Made by a program: the position numbers and the translations under genes
From: Ochotona curzoniae
Taxonomy: Eukaryota; Chordata; Mammalia; Lagomorpha; Ochotonidae
Assembly: GCF_017591425.1 (NCBI RefSeq)
Contig: NW_024466599.1
Location: 75,558,501 to 75,622,500, forward strand
Direction: 5' to 3'
Length of the DNA stretch: 64,000 nt
The notes under the pieces: model-generated
Databases searched by the model: none
Told to the model about the DNA's origin: nothing
The model's input: the letters and a program-made list of their open reading frames with translations, nothing else
Shown: in pieces, positions 1 to 11,003 of the stretch
Layout: every line of letters begins with the position of its first letter
Numbering within the stretch: the first letter of the stretch is position 1

Positions 1-212
1 ACAAGTGGAGGTGACAATGCTGATGTATTGTCCTCTCTTGCCTGGGACCATCTTTCCCGGCAACACAGTCACTTGCTCCTAACGACAGGGCCAATTGTGA
101 GAAATTACTTGTCAAACAAACATGTTGCTGTGTGAACAACCTGGCATGGACTTACATAACCTAGATGTCAAAACCTCCTACATGGATGTATGGATCCATA
201 AATGGAAATACT

Positions 213-215
<3 letters not shown>

Positions 216-266
<51 letters not shown>

Positions 267-273
267 TATATAG
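216..273. repeat. (AC)n microsatellite with TA-rich end
   Basis: An uninterrupted run of about 23 AC dinucleotides (216-262) passes into a short CATACATATATA tail. A further 50 bases of TATG/TATA-rich sequence follow. The length makes it a likely variable-length locus. Open frames here encode poly-Thr-His or Cys-Val and are artefacts of the repeat. Confidence 0.98.
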
Positions 274-481
274 CAATGCGAGATACATCTTTATGTATAT
301 GTATGTATATACATATGTATCTGCTAATGAATATTTTAGTATCAGATGAAAATATGTGTGTTGTGGACAGGTAGAAAAAGCCTAGAATATTATACTCTAA
401 CTCAGGGTATAGTATATACTGTATAATCATTAAAATATTTACTATTTCATATTTCTAAGCAATTATAATAGAATTCTCTTT

Positions 482-760
482 TTAAAAAAATTTATTTATT
501 TATTTGAAAGGCAAAATTACAGAGAGAGAGAGAGGAACAGAGAAAGGGAGAAAGGTCTTCCATCTGCTGGTCCACTCTTTAAAAAGCCTCCATGGTAAGG
601 GCTGGGCTGGGCTGGGCTGAAGATAGGAACCCAGGATCTCCCACATGAACTCAGAGGTTCAAGTTCTTAGACCATCATCCGCTGTTTTAAGCCCATTAGC
701 AGAGAGTTAACTGGAAGTGGAGCAGCCAAGACTGGCATGTGTATGACATGCCTGCATGGT
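482..760 (-). mobile_element. C-type SINE, antisense copy
   Basis: Reads as the reverse complement of a tRNA-derived lagomorph SINE. It opens with T-rich sequence and ATTTATTTATTTGAAAGGCA, runs through the GA-rich stretch and a 'ccatctgctggtccact' block, and ends near 760. A (GGGCT)4 expansion interrupts it at 599-618. It is quite diverged from the young copy at 4.3 kb. Confidence 0.85.
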
Positions 761-1481
761 GTGCCTTGGTGCTGGCCTCAAATGCTGGGAGGTGGTCCCT
801 GGGAACAGGTATATGAGAGAGACTTCTGGATGGACCGCATGGAGACTGATACAACTGGAAACTGTGTTTAGGAATGCCTGTGTCTTTGCTTCCGCTGTGA
901 GGAAGGTAAGCTTGTATTCAGAAGTGGATATCGGGGTAACCTGAAGTTAGGGTACTCCCTGCATGTGGGCAGCACAGCCTCTGTTAGTCTTGCCTCTTTA
1001 TAGAGACTTCCACCTTGAGGATTCAAGAAATGGACTTGAGGGCACTCAAAGAGGCTAGCCACCCTCCCACTCCATTCTGCGTGCAGAGAACTGCACTAAT
1101 TTCCAGTATTTCAAGGGTGATTTTTATTTTCAGGTTCCGAGCGACCATTTCTGGTGAAACCACCCATTAGCCTTATGGATTCAATTACCAGGCATGACAA
1201 GTGGCAGTTTGAAGCACTTAGAAACTTCGAATGTGTCTATTGAATGAACAGATAGATAAGGAATGAATTGTGTTAACAAACGATCCACAATATGCCGCAG
1301 GCATTTTCGGTGGTAGTGATTAACCCACCTAATTGAGATCTACAGGGAGTCATTTATTACCTAAAGTTCAGCATTTATTAATCTGTACTTCGTCATGAGT
1401 AAGTCATGAAGCAGGACCTGGAAGCTGAGTCTGTCATTGTCAAAAGGAAATTTTCCCTGTTGTATTATAAAAAATTAGCCT
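761..1481. other. Unassigned single-copy-looking DNA
   Basis: About 720 bases with no recognised repeat, RNA gene or convincing open frame. TTTTATTTTCAG at about 1122-1133 looks like a splice acceptor, but no following exon can be supported. Confidence 0.5.
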
Positions 1482-1796
1482 TGGGCCTCGTGCAGTAGCA
1501 TAGTGGCTAAAGTCCTTACACACACCAGGATGCCATATGAACATCAGTTCATTCCCTGGCTACTCCACTTCCCATCCAATTCCCTGCTTGTACCCTGGGA
1601 AAGCAGTCGAGGATGGTCCAAAGCACATGCGTGACCCGCAAGAGACTCCTGGCTCCTGGTTTTGGACTGGCTCAGCTCTGGCCATTGAGGCCGCCTGGGG
1701 AGTGAACCAGTGGATAGAAGATCTTTTCTCTGTCTCTCCTTCTCTCTGTAAATCTGATGTTCCAATAAAAATAAATAAATCTTACAAAAAAATTAA
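1482..1796 (+). mobile_element. C-type SINE, sense, full length
   Basis: Starts with a degraded 'ttgggcctcgtgcagtagc' head. It contains the GGGAAAGCAGTCGAGGATGG block, the 'gtgaaccagtggatagaagatc' and CT-rich blocks, and an AATAAATAAATCTTACAAAAAAA tail. It lies directly upstream of a second sense copy. Confidence 0.92.
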
Positions 1797-1799
1797 CTT

Positions 1800-2112
1800 T
1801 GTTGTGGCATAATCAGTAGAAGCTGCTTCCTGCAATGCCAGCATCCCATACGGGCACTGATTCATGTCCTGACTGCTTCACTTCTAATCCAGCTCCATGC
1901 TAAAAACCTGGGAAAAGCAGTGGACGTGGTCTGAGCGCTTGGACCCTGCTACCCATGTGGGAGGCCTGAAAGAAGCTCTTGGTTGTCGGCTTTGTGCCAG
2001 ACCTGGTTGTTGAAGTCATCTGGGGAGTGAACCAATGAATGCATCTGTCTGTCTCTGTCTTTCTCTCTAAAACTGTGACTTTTAAATAAAGAAATCTTAA
2101 GGGAAAAAAAGC
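1800..2112 (+). mobile_element. C-type SINE, sense, older subfamily
   Basis: Follows the preceding SINE within a few bases, head to tail. It shows 'gcatcccatacgggcactgattc', 'ggggagtgaaccaatgaa', a CT-rich block and a TTTAAATAAAGAAATCTTAAGGG tail. It is more diverged than its neighbour. The second copy probably landed in or next to the A-rich tail of the other. Confidence 0.88.
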
Positions 2113-2623
2113 CTTTTTGTCTTTGATTCATCAAAGGGAATTACTAAACAATTCCCCAGGACTTTGTTGCTGCTGGCTTATGCTAATCAGGTATCGCAGG
2201 ATAGATTGGTCATTCTGGAAAGAGGATTGTTGACTGGAGCTTTGGATTAGATGATACAAGCTCATCCTCAGGGAGGCAAGCTGGGCTGGGAACCGAGTTC
2301 AGTTGTGCAACCCATGATGTAGTCAGTGTTACGTACTTACTGATGCCAGCGAGAAGACTGCCGTTACTGGAGCTCTACTGTGCTTTCTGGCCGGAGAATA
2401 CATAACGTGTTGGTCGAGGGCGGAGATACTTCATGGTTGGGTCACTTGAAGCCACATCCTACTGGTCTCTTGTGGATGCTCCTGAGGTGTATCCTGTATA
2501 ATCATCTGTAACCATACGTATAGTGCTTTCCTGAGTTCTGTAGCCATTCTAGCAAATTCTCAAACTTGAGGGGTCAGGAGGAACTTCTGGACTTCTGGTA
2601 AATTCTGTAAGTTTCTGTAAATT

Positions 2624-2671
2624 CTGCCTAGAATTTACAGTTCTTATCTGCCTAGAATTTACAGTTCTTAT
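2624..2671. repeat. Perfect 24-bp tandem duplication
   Basis: Two identical back-to-back copies of a 24-bp unit (2624-2647 and 2648-2671; the unit begins CTGCCTAGAATTTACAG). The first three bases of a third unit follow. The identity shows a recent local duplication. The surrounding 2113-2757 interval has no other recognised feature. Confidence 0.95.
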
Positions 2672-3767
2672 CTGAAGGGAGGAGAATCTTCTCAGACTGT
2701 CTTTTTGAAGATGTGGTGTCCAGCTACATGTAGCACAGTGTTCAGCGCCTTCTCGACTCAGAGAGCACAGCAAGGGTACGCTGCTTTTTCAAGCATTCTT
2801 GGATAGAAATGTTGAAATAGAACATTTATGAGAGAATCAAGATAGCATAATAGGGTAAGGACACATTTAAACAGATGGAGAAATATTAGCCAATGTGAAG
2901 CAGAGAGGACACATTCCAGGAAGTAGAAGAGGATAGAACAACAGCAGAGGGGTACCTGGAGACTGACAGACACAGGAACGCAGCAGACACAACGATATGG
3001 TGTTAAAGTGACTGATAACCCAGCAGCATTCATTGAACAGCAATCTGAACTCCACCAGCAACCAAAACTCCACCAGGAAAAAGGTGGGAAGGGATGTTTA
3101 CCAGAAGCTCCAAAGATGAACCTGGACAAATAACTGCCCAACCTGCTTGTCGGTTTGATTTGACCAAGAGCAGATACAGAGCAATAAGTCCCAGAGGGGA
3201 GGTGCAGGAACAAGGTGGATTGCACAGTCCAGTCTGCCCTCCTATGGCTGTATTGAGCACCATTTTGTTTAAGGAGACAAGGGCTGTGGGGCAGGACTGC
3301 GCATGCACGGAGCTGGGAGTGAGTTCATTTCTGGCTCAGTGAACTGCAACAACGTGGCATCCTACAGGTTCTAAACAAGACAGGTCTAGGGAGCCCTCAG
3401 ACCTGATGGCCTACAGGTTCCGGCAAGATCACCAGCAACAACCTAGCTATATAGGACACTTGGTGTCTCCCTAATCCTGGGACCTACTCCAACCAGAAGT
3501 GGGAGAAAGGTTGTACTGACAATGGTGCAGCCACAGCACAGGATCATAGGAGCTGGAGAGTGGTGAGCCAGGAGCTGGGGCTACGGAGACCATGGTGGAA
3601 ATCTAACATAAGAATTCAGACCTGGTACTCACTGGAGGAAGTGGCACAAGTGACTGCAAACAAAGAGCCATGTACCAACTGCAATAGGTAAAATCGAACT
3701 GTAAGCTGGAGATGACTCAGCTCAGAAATCTGCCTTAAGGAGGAAACTCTGCTAACTAGAACACAAT

Positions 3768-4290
3768 GGCCAAGAGCAAAAGAAGACACAGAGGTATATG
3801 AATATTACTGAAGACTAACCTGCAAAGGAGCAAAACCCTTTGCCAATCTCAGAGTTCACCGAGGAAACCAACGAAAAAATGGGGGGATACAGAATTCAAA
3901 ACACTTGTTACATAACTTCATATCAACAATGAGAAGCACATAAAGCAGGCATTCAAGGAATTTAAGGGATATGTCACACTGGAAATGGATCAAATGAAAG
4001 CTGATATGTCAGAAATGAAGAATACAGTGGAGCAAACTAAAAGTACAGTGGAGAGTCTCCACAACAGAATGAAGGAGGCAGAAGAAAGAATCTCAAAATT
4101 GGAAGATACTTCCTGTCACCAAGGGAAAACAAGCAAAAAGCTGGAAGCAGTGCTGGGTCAAGCTAAAAAAAGTATTCAAGAATTGAAGGACACTATTAAA
4201 AGGCCCAATATAAGAGTTATGGGAGTCCCAGAAGGTGCAGAAGGAGAACTGGTATTAGAGGTGTATTCAATGAAATAATAAGGGAAAATT
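3768..4290 (+). pseudogene. L1 ORF1 remnant (coiled-coil RNA-binding protein)
   Basis: L1 ORF1 normally makes a trimeric RNA-binding protein that coats L1 RNA. A start ATG at 3768 gives MAKSKRRHRG, a basic start typical of this protein, and the frame breaks within about 12 codons. The largest intact stretch (3985-4278, 97 codons) is rich in heptads (MDQMKADMSEMKN...RMKEAEERISKLED), as expected for the coiled-coil, and ends in RVMGVPEGAE, which matches the conserved domain after it. Stop codons follow at 4276 onward. Related sequence continues beyond the SINE at 4677-5100. Decayed and not functional. Confidence 0.85.
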
Positions 4291-4312
4291 TCTCTAATCT
4301 GGAGTAATAATT

Positions 4313-4327
4313 AAGAAACAACACAGG
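4313..4327. repeat. Left target-site duplication of SINE
   Basis: The 15 bases AAGAAACAACACAGG are repeated exactly at 4662-4676 on the other side of the SINE. This is the mark of L1-driven target-primed insertion. Confidence 0.95.
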
Positions 4328-4661
4328 GGCCCGGCGCGGTGGCGCAAGTGGTTAAAGGTCCTTGCCTTGCACGCCCGGGATCCCATATGGGTGCCAGTTC
4401 TAATCCCGGCAGCCCCGCTTCCCTTCCAGCTCCCTGCCTGTGGCCTGGGAAAGCAGTCGAGGACGGCCCAAAGCTTTGGGAACCTGCACCCTCGTGGGAG
4501 ACCCGGAAGAGGCTCCTGGCTTCGGATAGGCATAGTATCGACCCGTTGTGCTCACTTGGGGAGTGAATCATCGAATGGAAGATCTTCCTCTCTGTCTCTC
4601 CTCTCTGTACATCCGCATTTCCAATAACAAAATAATAAAAATAAATCTTTAAAAAAAAAAA
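4328..4661 (+). mobile_element. Young full-length C-type SINE
   Basis: The best preserved SINE in the window. It starts GGCCCGGCGCGGTGGCGCAA. An internal pol III box A-like region (GGCGCAAGTGG) and a box B-like AGTTCTAATCCC are visible. The body includes GGGAAAGCAGTCGAGGACGG and 'cttggggagtgaatcat', then a CT-rich block and a pure 13-A tail. Retained CpGs, the pure tail and perfect flanking duplications all point to recent insertion. Its tRNA-derived head is the likely internal promoter, and L1 proteins would have mobilised it in trans. Confidence 0.95.
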
Positions 4662-4676
4662 AAGAAACAACACAGG
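4662..4676. repeat. Right target-site duplication of SINE
   Basis: Exact second copy of the 15-base duplication at 4313-4327. The L1 text resumes immediately after it. Confidence 0.95.
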
Positions 4677-5137
4677 AAGGGCACAGAACTCCCAACAGGG
4701 CTGAGCAAAAGCAGTCTTCACCAAGACACATGATAATCAAGCTGTCTTCAATTGAACATAAGGAAAAGATCCTGAAATGTGCATGTGGAAAAAAAATCAG
4801 CTGACATATAGAGGAATTCCAATTAAATTCATAGATCTCTCACAGGAAACTCTACAGACCAGAAGAGAATGGAGTGACATATTCCAAATTCTAAAAGAAA
4901 AAAAAAAATTTGGCCCGGGATAACGTACCCAGCAAAGCTTTCTTTTGTCTTCGGAAATGGAGTAAAATTCTTCCACAGTAAAGAAAAGTTAAAAGAAAAA
5001 GCCTCTTCCAAACTTGCCATACAAATGATACTTCAAGATGTTCTCTTGCCAGAAAAGGAATATCACCCACCAAAACCAAAGGCAAATGTGAAGAACATCC
5101 CAGTAAAATAACAACAGGAGACTAAATCAATGAACGA

Positions 5138-5325
5138 CCCATTGCTAAATTGACAGGACCAAATTACCACCTATTTACATTAACCCTGAATGTAAATGGC
5201 TTAAATTCATCAATCAAATGTCATAGATTAGTAGACTGGATTAAAAAACAAAACCCATCTATTGGTTGCCTGCAGGAGACATATCTCACCAACAAAGATC
5301 AGTGGAAACTATATCTCATGGATTT
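5138..5325 (+). pseudogene. L1 ORF2 start (endonuclease domain), truncated
   Basis: ORF2 encodes the endonuclease and reverse transcriptase of L1. Here only about the first 60 codons remain. MTGPNYHLFTLTLNVNGLNS holds the N-terminal strand with the catalytic Asn (LNVNGLN), and WIKKQNPSIGCLQETYLT holds the CLQET motif with the catalytic Glu. After about 5325 the sequence changes to an antisense ORF2 segment, so the rest of the protein is missing. Confidence 0.88.
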
Positions 5326-5543
5326 TGATTTTTTTGTTAGTTGCATCTCTTCAAAATACTTTCTTCTGATTAAATTCTTCACTGACTCATAGATCTTACA
5401 GTAACATCATTTTCTTCAAGAAGGGTCTTTATTTTTTAAATTTCTTCAGCGATACATTAGTCATTCAGTAGCATGTTATTTAACTTCATAGTGTTACTAA
5501 TTTCTTTTCTCTTCCTGTTGTTGATTATGGTTTGTGGTTTTTC
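5326..5543 (-). mobile_element. Inverted L1 ORF2 linker segment
   Basis: Between two sense-strand L1 parts the sequence is antisense. On the - strand it reads MKLNNMLLND (5457-5486), a well-known piece of ORF2 between the endonuclease and reverse transcriptase domains. The right junction, TTTTCATTTAAGGG followed at once by 3' UTR, recurs at 42.3 kb. Left junctions differ between the two copies. Confidence 0.8.
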
Positions 5544-6088
5544 ATTTAAGGGGATGTATAGTAACTGTGTAATGGAGACTATCGTATCCAGATGTGAGGA
5601 TATAATGCAGTATGCATCTCTACTTTCAGACAAAGATGAACTTCCAATGAAACTGTTTACTGTATCTTGACAATAGGATGCTGGACTCTCTTCCATTGTC
5701 TATGCCTGCAGTGATGGACATATGACTGTGTATGAAGAACTATACTATAGTAACGATATAGGGCAACTCAGTGAGGAGGGAGGGAATTGGGTAGGGGATA
5801 AAGGAAATCCCATAATCTATGGAACTGTATCACAAAATGATAATAATAAAAAGAAGGAAAATTTTAAAAATAACTTGAAATAAAATGATATTAGTTTATC
5901 TAGTTAATATAAGATTTATATTATGAAACAAGTAATATAAATAATGATGCATACAAAATGCATGTGATTCGAAGAAGCATATTGCAGGGTCTGGAGAATG
6001 TTAATAAATTGATTCATGTTTAAAATGTTACAGTACTAAAATCCCTGCCAAAATGGATCATTACATAGTTTTTAGAAAGATTTGTTTG

Positions 6089-6431
6089 TTTTTTGAAGAT
6101 TTGTTTTATCTTTATTGGAAAGTCAGATATACAGATGAGGAGGAGAGACAGAGAGGAAGATCTTCTGTCCTCTGACTCACTCCCCAAGTGGCTGCAACGG
6201 CTGGAGATGAGCCGATCCAAAGTCAGGAGTCAGGAACCAGGAGCTTCTTCCAGGTCTCTCATGCAGGTACAGCGTCCTAAGACTTTAGGCTGTCCTCGAT
6301 AGCTTTTCCCAGTGGCCACAGGCAGGGAGTTGGATGGAAAGTGAGACCACCGGGACAAAAACCGACACCCATATGGGATCTTGGTGTATGCAAGGTGAGG
6401 ACTTCAGCCCCTAGGCTACTGTGCCAGGCCC
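6089..6431 (-). mobile_element. C-type SINE, antisense, full length
   Basis: Runs from the T-rich tail complement (TTTATTGGAAAGTCAGATA) through GAGGAAGATCTTCTG, the GGCTGTCCTCGA block and CCATATGGGATC to the GTGCCAGGCCC head at 6431. A second antisense copy follows with almost no gap. Confidence 0.93.
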
Positions 6432-6432
6432 A

Positions 6433-6741
6433 GATTTGTTTATTTTTATTGTAAAGGCAAAAAGAAGGAGACAGAAAGCTCTTCCACCTGCTGGTTCACT
6501 CCCCAAGTGGTTGCAATGGCTGGAGCTGAGCTGATCTGAAGCCAGGAGCCAGGGGCTTCTTTTGGGTCTCCCATGGAGATGCAAGATCCCAAGGCTTTGG
6601 ACCATCCTCCACTGATTTTCCAGTCCGCAAGCAGGGAGCTGCATGGGAAGTGGAGCAGCTAGGAACTGAACCAGCAAGCATATGGGAATCTGGCAGGTGC
6701 AAGGCAAGGATTTAGTCATAGAACCATTATACCGGACCTAT
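6433..6741 (-). mobile_element. C-type SINE, antisense, diverged
   Basis: Adjacent to the preceding copy in the same orientation. It shows 'tttatttttattgtaaaggc', 'ccacctgctggttcactcccc', 'ggaccatcctccactg' and the head 'attataccggacc'. It is older than its neighbour by divergence. Confidence 0.9.
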
Positions 6742-8765
6742 TGCTGTAGGCTTTTAAGCTGTGGTTTGAGTCCCCAGACTTGAAGGAGTAGGGAGCCCCT
6801 ACAGGTAAGCGTGATCCATGACCTAAGGGCGTTCTCTTTAGCCAGTGGGCCAGGGCAAAGTGGGCAGCCTGGCCTTCTCCAGGGTGACTCCTTCCCTCCC
6901 TCAGCGAGAGGACATAGGTAAAAGTCAGCTAATGGTCCCTAGGTCTTTGTGATTGATAGTGTTTGCAGATGAAATCCAAACATCATAATTCATCTGTACC
7001 TGATAGCCAAGAGCAGGTTCACATGGAATGGACCCAGATGACTGTATTAGCACACATTATCTGACCCACATAGTCTTTTGTAGTTATTTCTGCAATTTGG
7101 GATTACTTCTGTATTTTAGTCACGTGGTGAAGAACAAAAGGACCCTCTTCAAAGGACGCCCTGCAAAACGACTTTTAGCTGCATAAATCATTTGTCAATG
7201 AACTACAGGTGGGAAAAAGACACTTTGCTTTGCTCAAGTGCCATGGGAATTGAGAACTCCAGTGTGTAGAGATTTTGAACTCTCCTGGACAAGGTGATGC
7301 GGAGGGAAGGAGCAGGAATGTCTCATTTTCAAGGCCCTGTGGAGTGGAATCCACAGGCACGCTGCGCCCGCCATCTGTCGGGTGGAGAGACTGTTGTTTC
7401 CCAGCCCCATTCTGGCTTCCTGTTGCCCGTGGGTCAGCCCTCCAGACCTTTGACCTGCCGCTCTACACCTGTCCTGCCATCTCCCCATCTCAAAGGGTGA
7501 TGATCACCAGGGAGAATGTGAGCTTCTCAGATACCGAGCAAGCCCTCACACTCCTGTCCTGGATGTTGTTTTTCTCCTTGTTCCTTTGTTGTGCTATTTC
7601 TCTCTTAAATCTGTGATCCATTGAATCCACAGATGCAAAACTCCATTATATATGAAAAGCCAACCATACTTATGTTCCCAAATTCAATGATTTAGTGACT
7701 CAGAGAGGTGAGGATTGATTCACTACCAACTTTTGGAAATATGATACAATAAGATACTCTACTCATTTGCTCTCAAATGTTTTGTACTCACACATGCGCA
7801 CTCACACACACACGCATCCTGAAGCCTGATACAAGGCGACAACGTATTGGGAGCTACAAAGCTGCCAGGTGGCCAGGGATGAGGCAACAAGCAGCCGAGC
7901 TGTTGTTGTGGGGGCTGTGGTGGTGCTGGCTAAAGGGAGGACTGTGGACATGGGGGAAGCAGAGCTCAGGGGACCTTGAGTGGTTCAGAGAGGCAGCTGG
8001 AGTGAAGGGTTGAGATGCCACCTCTATAGCCAGGCTGTCACTCCAGACAATTAGAAATGGGCTCTTGTGCTGGAGGACCTGTGCTCCAGCGGCTCTGCTG
8101 TGTCTGGGTGTGTTGGGGTGTGTTGCGAGGGCTTCCTCTTGCTCCTTCCAGCAGGCTGCCTGTTGAATCTAACTTGGACGCTCTATCCCAAGAGGTTGAC
8201 ATGCCCCACCCCGCCTACCCCACCTCCACACAATCGCTGTGCTGCCTGCCCCACCCACCAGCCTCATGGCCACACACTCCAGGGTCTCTGGCTTGCAGAA
8301 CAAGTTCTTGTGAGTCCTGAGCTATCACATGAGCAAATCAATCAGTTTATTCAGGGGACAATGTAAAGAACCCTCTGACTTAATGTGTAACACATCTGAT
8401 GGGAATTCGCATTTACATGGTAGGAGAGGCTAAATACAAACAAAAATTAAAAAAAAAAATGTTTCTCTAGACCTGAAGTTTCGGGAGGGTGTGATGAGCC
8501 ATCCACCCCTTCCCAAGCTGGCTGTGAAGGTCATGAGACTGTCCATTAGACTGTTCGGGAATACCCCTAATTGTTTAATAAGTTATTATTATTGTTTTGA
8601 TTCCAAGTACAAGCCGCAGGAGACTTCGGTCTCTGTGAGTCTCAGATTTACCTGCATCAAAATGACACTGTCCTCATCCAACTGATGGACACCACACAAT
8701 GAGTTTCATGCGCCACAGTAAACAGGAAGCTAAAGCAGACACACTTTCCTAAGCAGCTTACAAGA
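6742..8765. other. Unassigned DNA
   Basis: About 2 kb without a recognised gene. A short stretch at 7612-7672 ('ctgtgatccattgaatccacagatgcaaaa') resembles Tigger/MER2-type transposon sequence, weakly. Open frames here (up to 113 codons) show no family motif, and 8100-8300 is C-rich. Confidence 0.45.
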
Positions 8766-9012
8766 GGGGCAGGCATTTAGTCCAGCAGTTAATGCTCAGA
8801 TCTGGTCCCCAGCTCTAGCTCCTGATTACAGCTTCCTGAGCTTCCTGGCAGCACAGACCCTGACAGGCAGTGAAGGAAGGCTCCAGTGGTTGGATTCCTG
8901 ATCTCCAGCTAGGAGAGCTGGATTGAGTTCTCAGCTCCCGGCTTGCTCTCACAGGCATTTGAGAAGTGAACCAGCGGATAAGAGCTCTCTGTTTATCTTT
9001 CTGACTGTCAGA
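8766..9012 (+). mobile_element. C-type SINE, sense, old and tail-less
   Basis: Degraded copy: 'ggggcaggcatttagtccagcagttaatgctc' head, 'cctgattacagcttcctg' region and 'gtgaaccagcggataagagctc' near the 3' end. The A-rich tail is lost. 9013-9985 downstream has no recognised feature. Confidence 0.75.
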
Positions 9013-9989
9013 GAGAGAAGCTTGTAGTAGTACTTCAGAAAGTTTGTAGAAAATGAATGAAGAGAATGGTTTGTTTTGGTGCAAAAATTTTTTGAGTTTC
9101 ATGTGTACTTGTACTTGTAGAAAAGCGTTTGTAAAGGTCTTAGTCCAGACTCCTGGAGAAGTGATGGGAAGCAGCGGCAGCAAGGAGAATGGCCTTTTAA
9201 TGATTACAGATGCATATCACTGATGGCTGAGGCCAGATGGGCCACTAGCCTATTGGGACAGCAGGTGCTGCACTGTGTCCATGAGCAGCTGTGCCTCCAG
9301 TGTGGCCTGGTGAGTTTGGGAGCAGGTTGGCATATTCATGAGGCCTGTAAAGGATGGCATTGGCTGCAGTCATCTGTCAGCAGCTTGCTGAGAGAGTATT
9401 AGCCTGCCACATGCTGATGGAAATTTATGGTTGGTACGAGCTGGGAAATATACAATGCATCTGGAAGCCTGAGGGCTTGAACCTGACCTTCAGCATCTGG
9501 GCACAGAAGCCTCCCTTTAATGCAGCTTACTTCTGGGTATGGCATTCTAGCACTAGTCATCCTTGAATAACCAGCACATGGATAACTTTGGAGAACTGAG
9601 GTTTTTTGAAACAGCTTCCAGATTAGCAGACAGGAGAGATGGAGCATTAGGAAAACACACGACATTTGTTCTATGTTATTTTCAACATTCTCTATTTTTA
9701 GGCTCGCTATTGTTAACTAAAAATTGAGTGTGTGACTTGTGCTAAGCATTGTCCTACCCCCGGAAGGAATACTTGGAGTGTACGTGTGCATGGGTGTGTA
9801 AAGTCTCCACAGCCTCGTGCAACTGCTGGCACACACTGCAATCTGAATACTCAGACACTACAACACCCATTAGGGTACAAATACGGAAGACATTAGATAT
9901 TCGCTATGGTTTTTCTTCGTCAAACAGTTCAGTTGCGCAGTCATCAATTTTACTCGCGTTTCATCACCTTCCCTTAGAACTGGATACCC

Positions 9990-10600
9990 ATTAGTAATCA
10001 TCGTCTCTTCTGTTGTCTCCTCGCTCTTCTCGCTCCCTGATCCCAACCCCAGGCAACCACTAATCTCTTCTTGATTTGCCTTGTGGAATTTGATGTAAAT
10101 GAAATCATGCCATAGGAAGTCTTGCTTTCTTTCTCTTTGCACGGTGTTTTCCAGTGTCCCCCTGTTGCAGCTGGACCAGAATTCACTGTTTTTAATTGCT
10201 GAATAATGTTCCATCATTAGATGTACCTCATTTTACCTTACCATTTATCAGTTGATGAACATTTTGATTTTTTTTCACTATTTGTTAATACTTCTGGGAA
10301 TATTCACATACAAATTTCTGTAGAGACAAGCTTTTGTTTTGGGGGTTGTATTGGGGTTGGGAACAAATGGAAGGGTTAGGTCATGTGACTCCATGTTTAA
10401 CCATCAGAGGAACTATTGTCTTCCAGTCCTTTTGTATTCTTATCAGAAGTGTGGTGAGATTCTATTTCCCCAATATCCTTACCAATACTTATTAGCAGGC
10501 ATGAGGTAGTATTTAGATATGATTTGATTTGCTGTTCCCCAGTAGTGTTTGATGCTTAGCCTCCTATTTTGCAATTGTGGCATATTTCTGTATGCCCTTT
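9990..10600 (-). mobile_element. Old L1, 3' end segment
   Basis: Antisense copy of an old mammalian L1. Landmarks: 'ccaggcaaccactaatctc', 'gctgaataatgttccatcattag', 'atttatcagttgatgaacatttt' and 'cttaccaatacttattagcagg'. These match the C-terminal end of ORF2 and the 3' UTR of L1M-type elements on the - strand. Probably the same insertion as the segment beginning near 11.25 kb, now separated by a SINE. Confidence 0.8.
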
Positions 10601-10689
10601 GAGAATCGTCACACGAGTAGCAGAGACGCAAGTACTCGAGCAGTCATTTACAACAACGAGAAAGCTGGAATTGAAAGTGAAGCCAGGAT

Positions 10690-11003
10690 TCAGTGCTGTG
10701 ACTAAATAGACTAATCCTCCCTGTTCAAGTGCTGACATTCTATATGAGCACCAGTTCCCGTCCTGACTGCTCTACTTGACCTCCAGCTCCCTGCTTAAGG
10801 CTTGGAAAAGCACTATTGGATCACCCAAAGCCTTGGAACCCTGCACTCACATTGCAAGCTCTTGGCTCTTGGCTTCAGATCAACTCAGCTCCAGCCAATG
10901 TGGCCACTTGAGGAGTGAACCAGATCTTTGTCTCCACCTTTCCTTCTCACTGTGCAAATTGGTCTTTCTAATAAACATAAACAAATTCTTTTTTTTAAGA
11001 GAG
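10690..11003 (+). mobile_element. C-type SINE, sense, inside old L1
   Basis: Head 'cagtgctgtgactaaatagactaatcc', middle 'cctccagctccctgcttaaggc', 'gaggagtgaaccagatc' and a tail AATAAACATAAACAAATTC with a T run at the end. It splits the surrounding antisense L1. Confidence 0.85.

Larger units (their letters stand above)
2758..5866 (+). mobile_element. Degraded L1 retrotransposon with internal inversion
   Basis: A LINE-1 in sense orientation. Parts in order: a 5' UTR-like region (about 2758-3767), ORF1 remnant and the region between the ORFs (3768-5137), the beginning of ORF2 (5138-5325), an inverted piece of ORF2 (about 5326-5543), and a 3' UTR ending in GGAACTGTATCACAAAATGATAATAATAAAA near 5866. 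Most of ORF2, including the reverse transcriptase domain, is absent, so the copy cannot move by itself. A young SINE interrupts it at 4328-4661. The 5' boundary is uncertain because it is judged only from the start of L1-like purine-rich sequence. Confidence 0.85.

Noticed and set aside
1122..1133. TTTTATTTTCAG, splice-acceptor-like.
   Set aside because: Such pyrimidine-AG strings are frequent by chance, and no exon or matching donor could be supported.
2758..3225. 155-codon minus frame with Cys/Ser/Leu-rich sequence.
   Set aside because: It lies antisense to the L1 5' UTR and is not conserved as a protein family.
4328..4420. tRNA-like head of the young SINE considered as a tRNA gene.
   Set aside because: It continues into a SINE body and A tail; cloverleaf pairing is not maintained.
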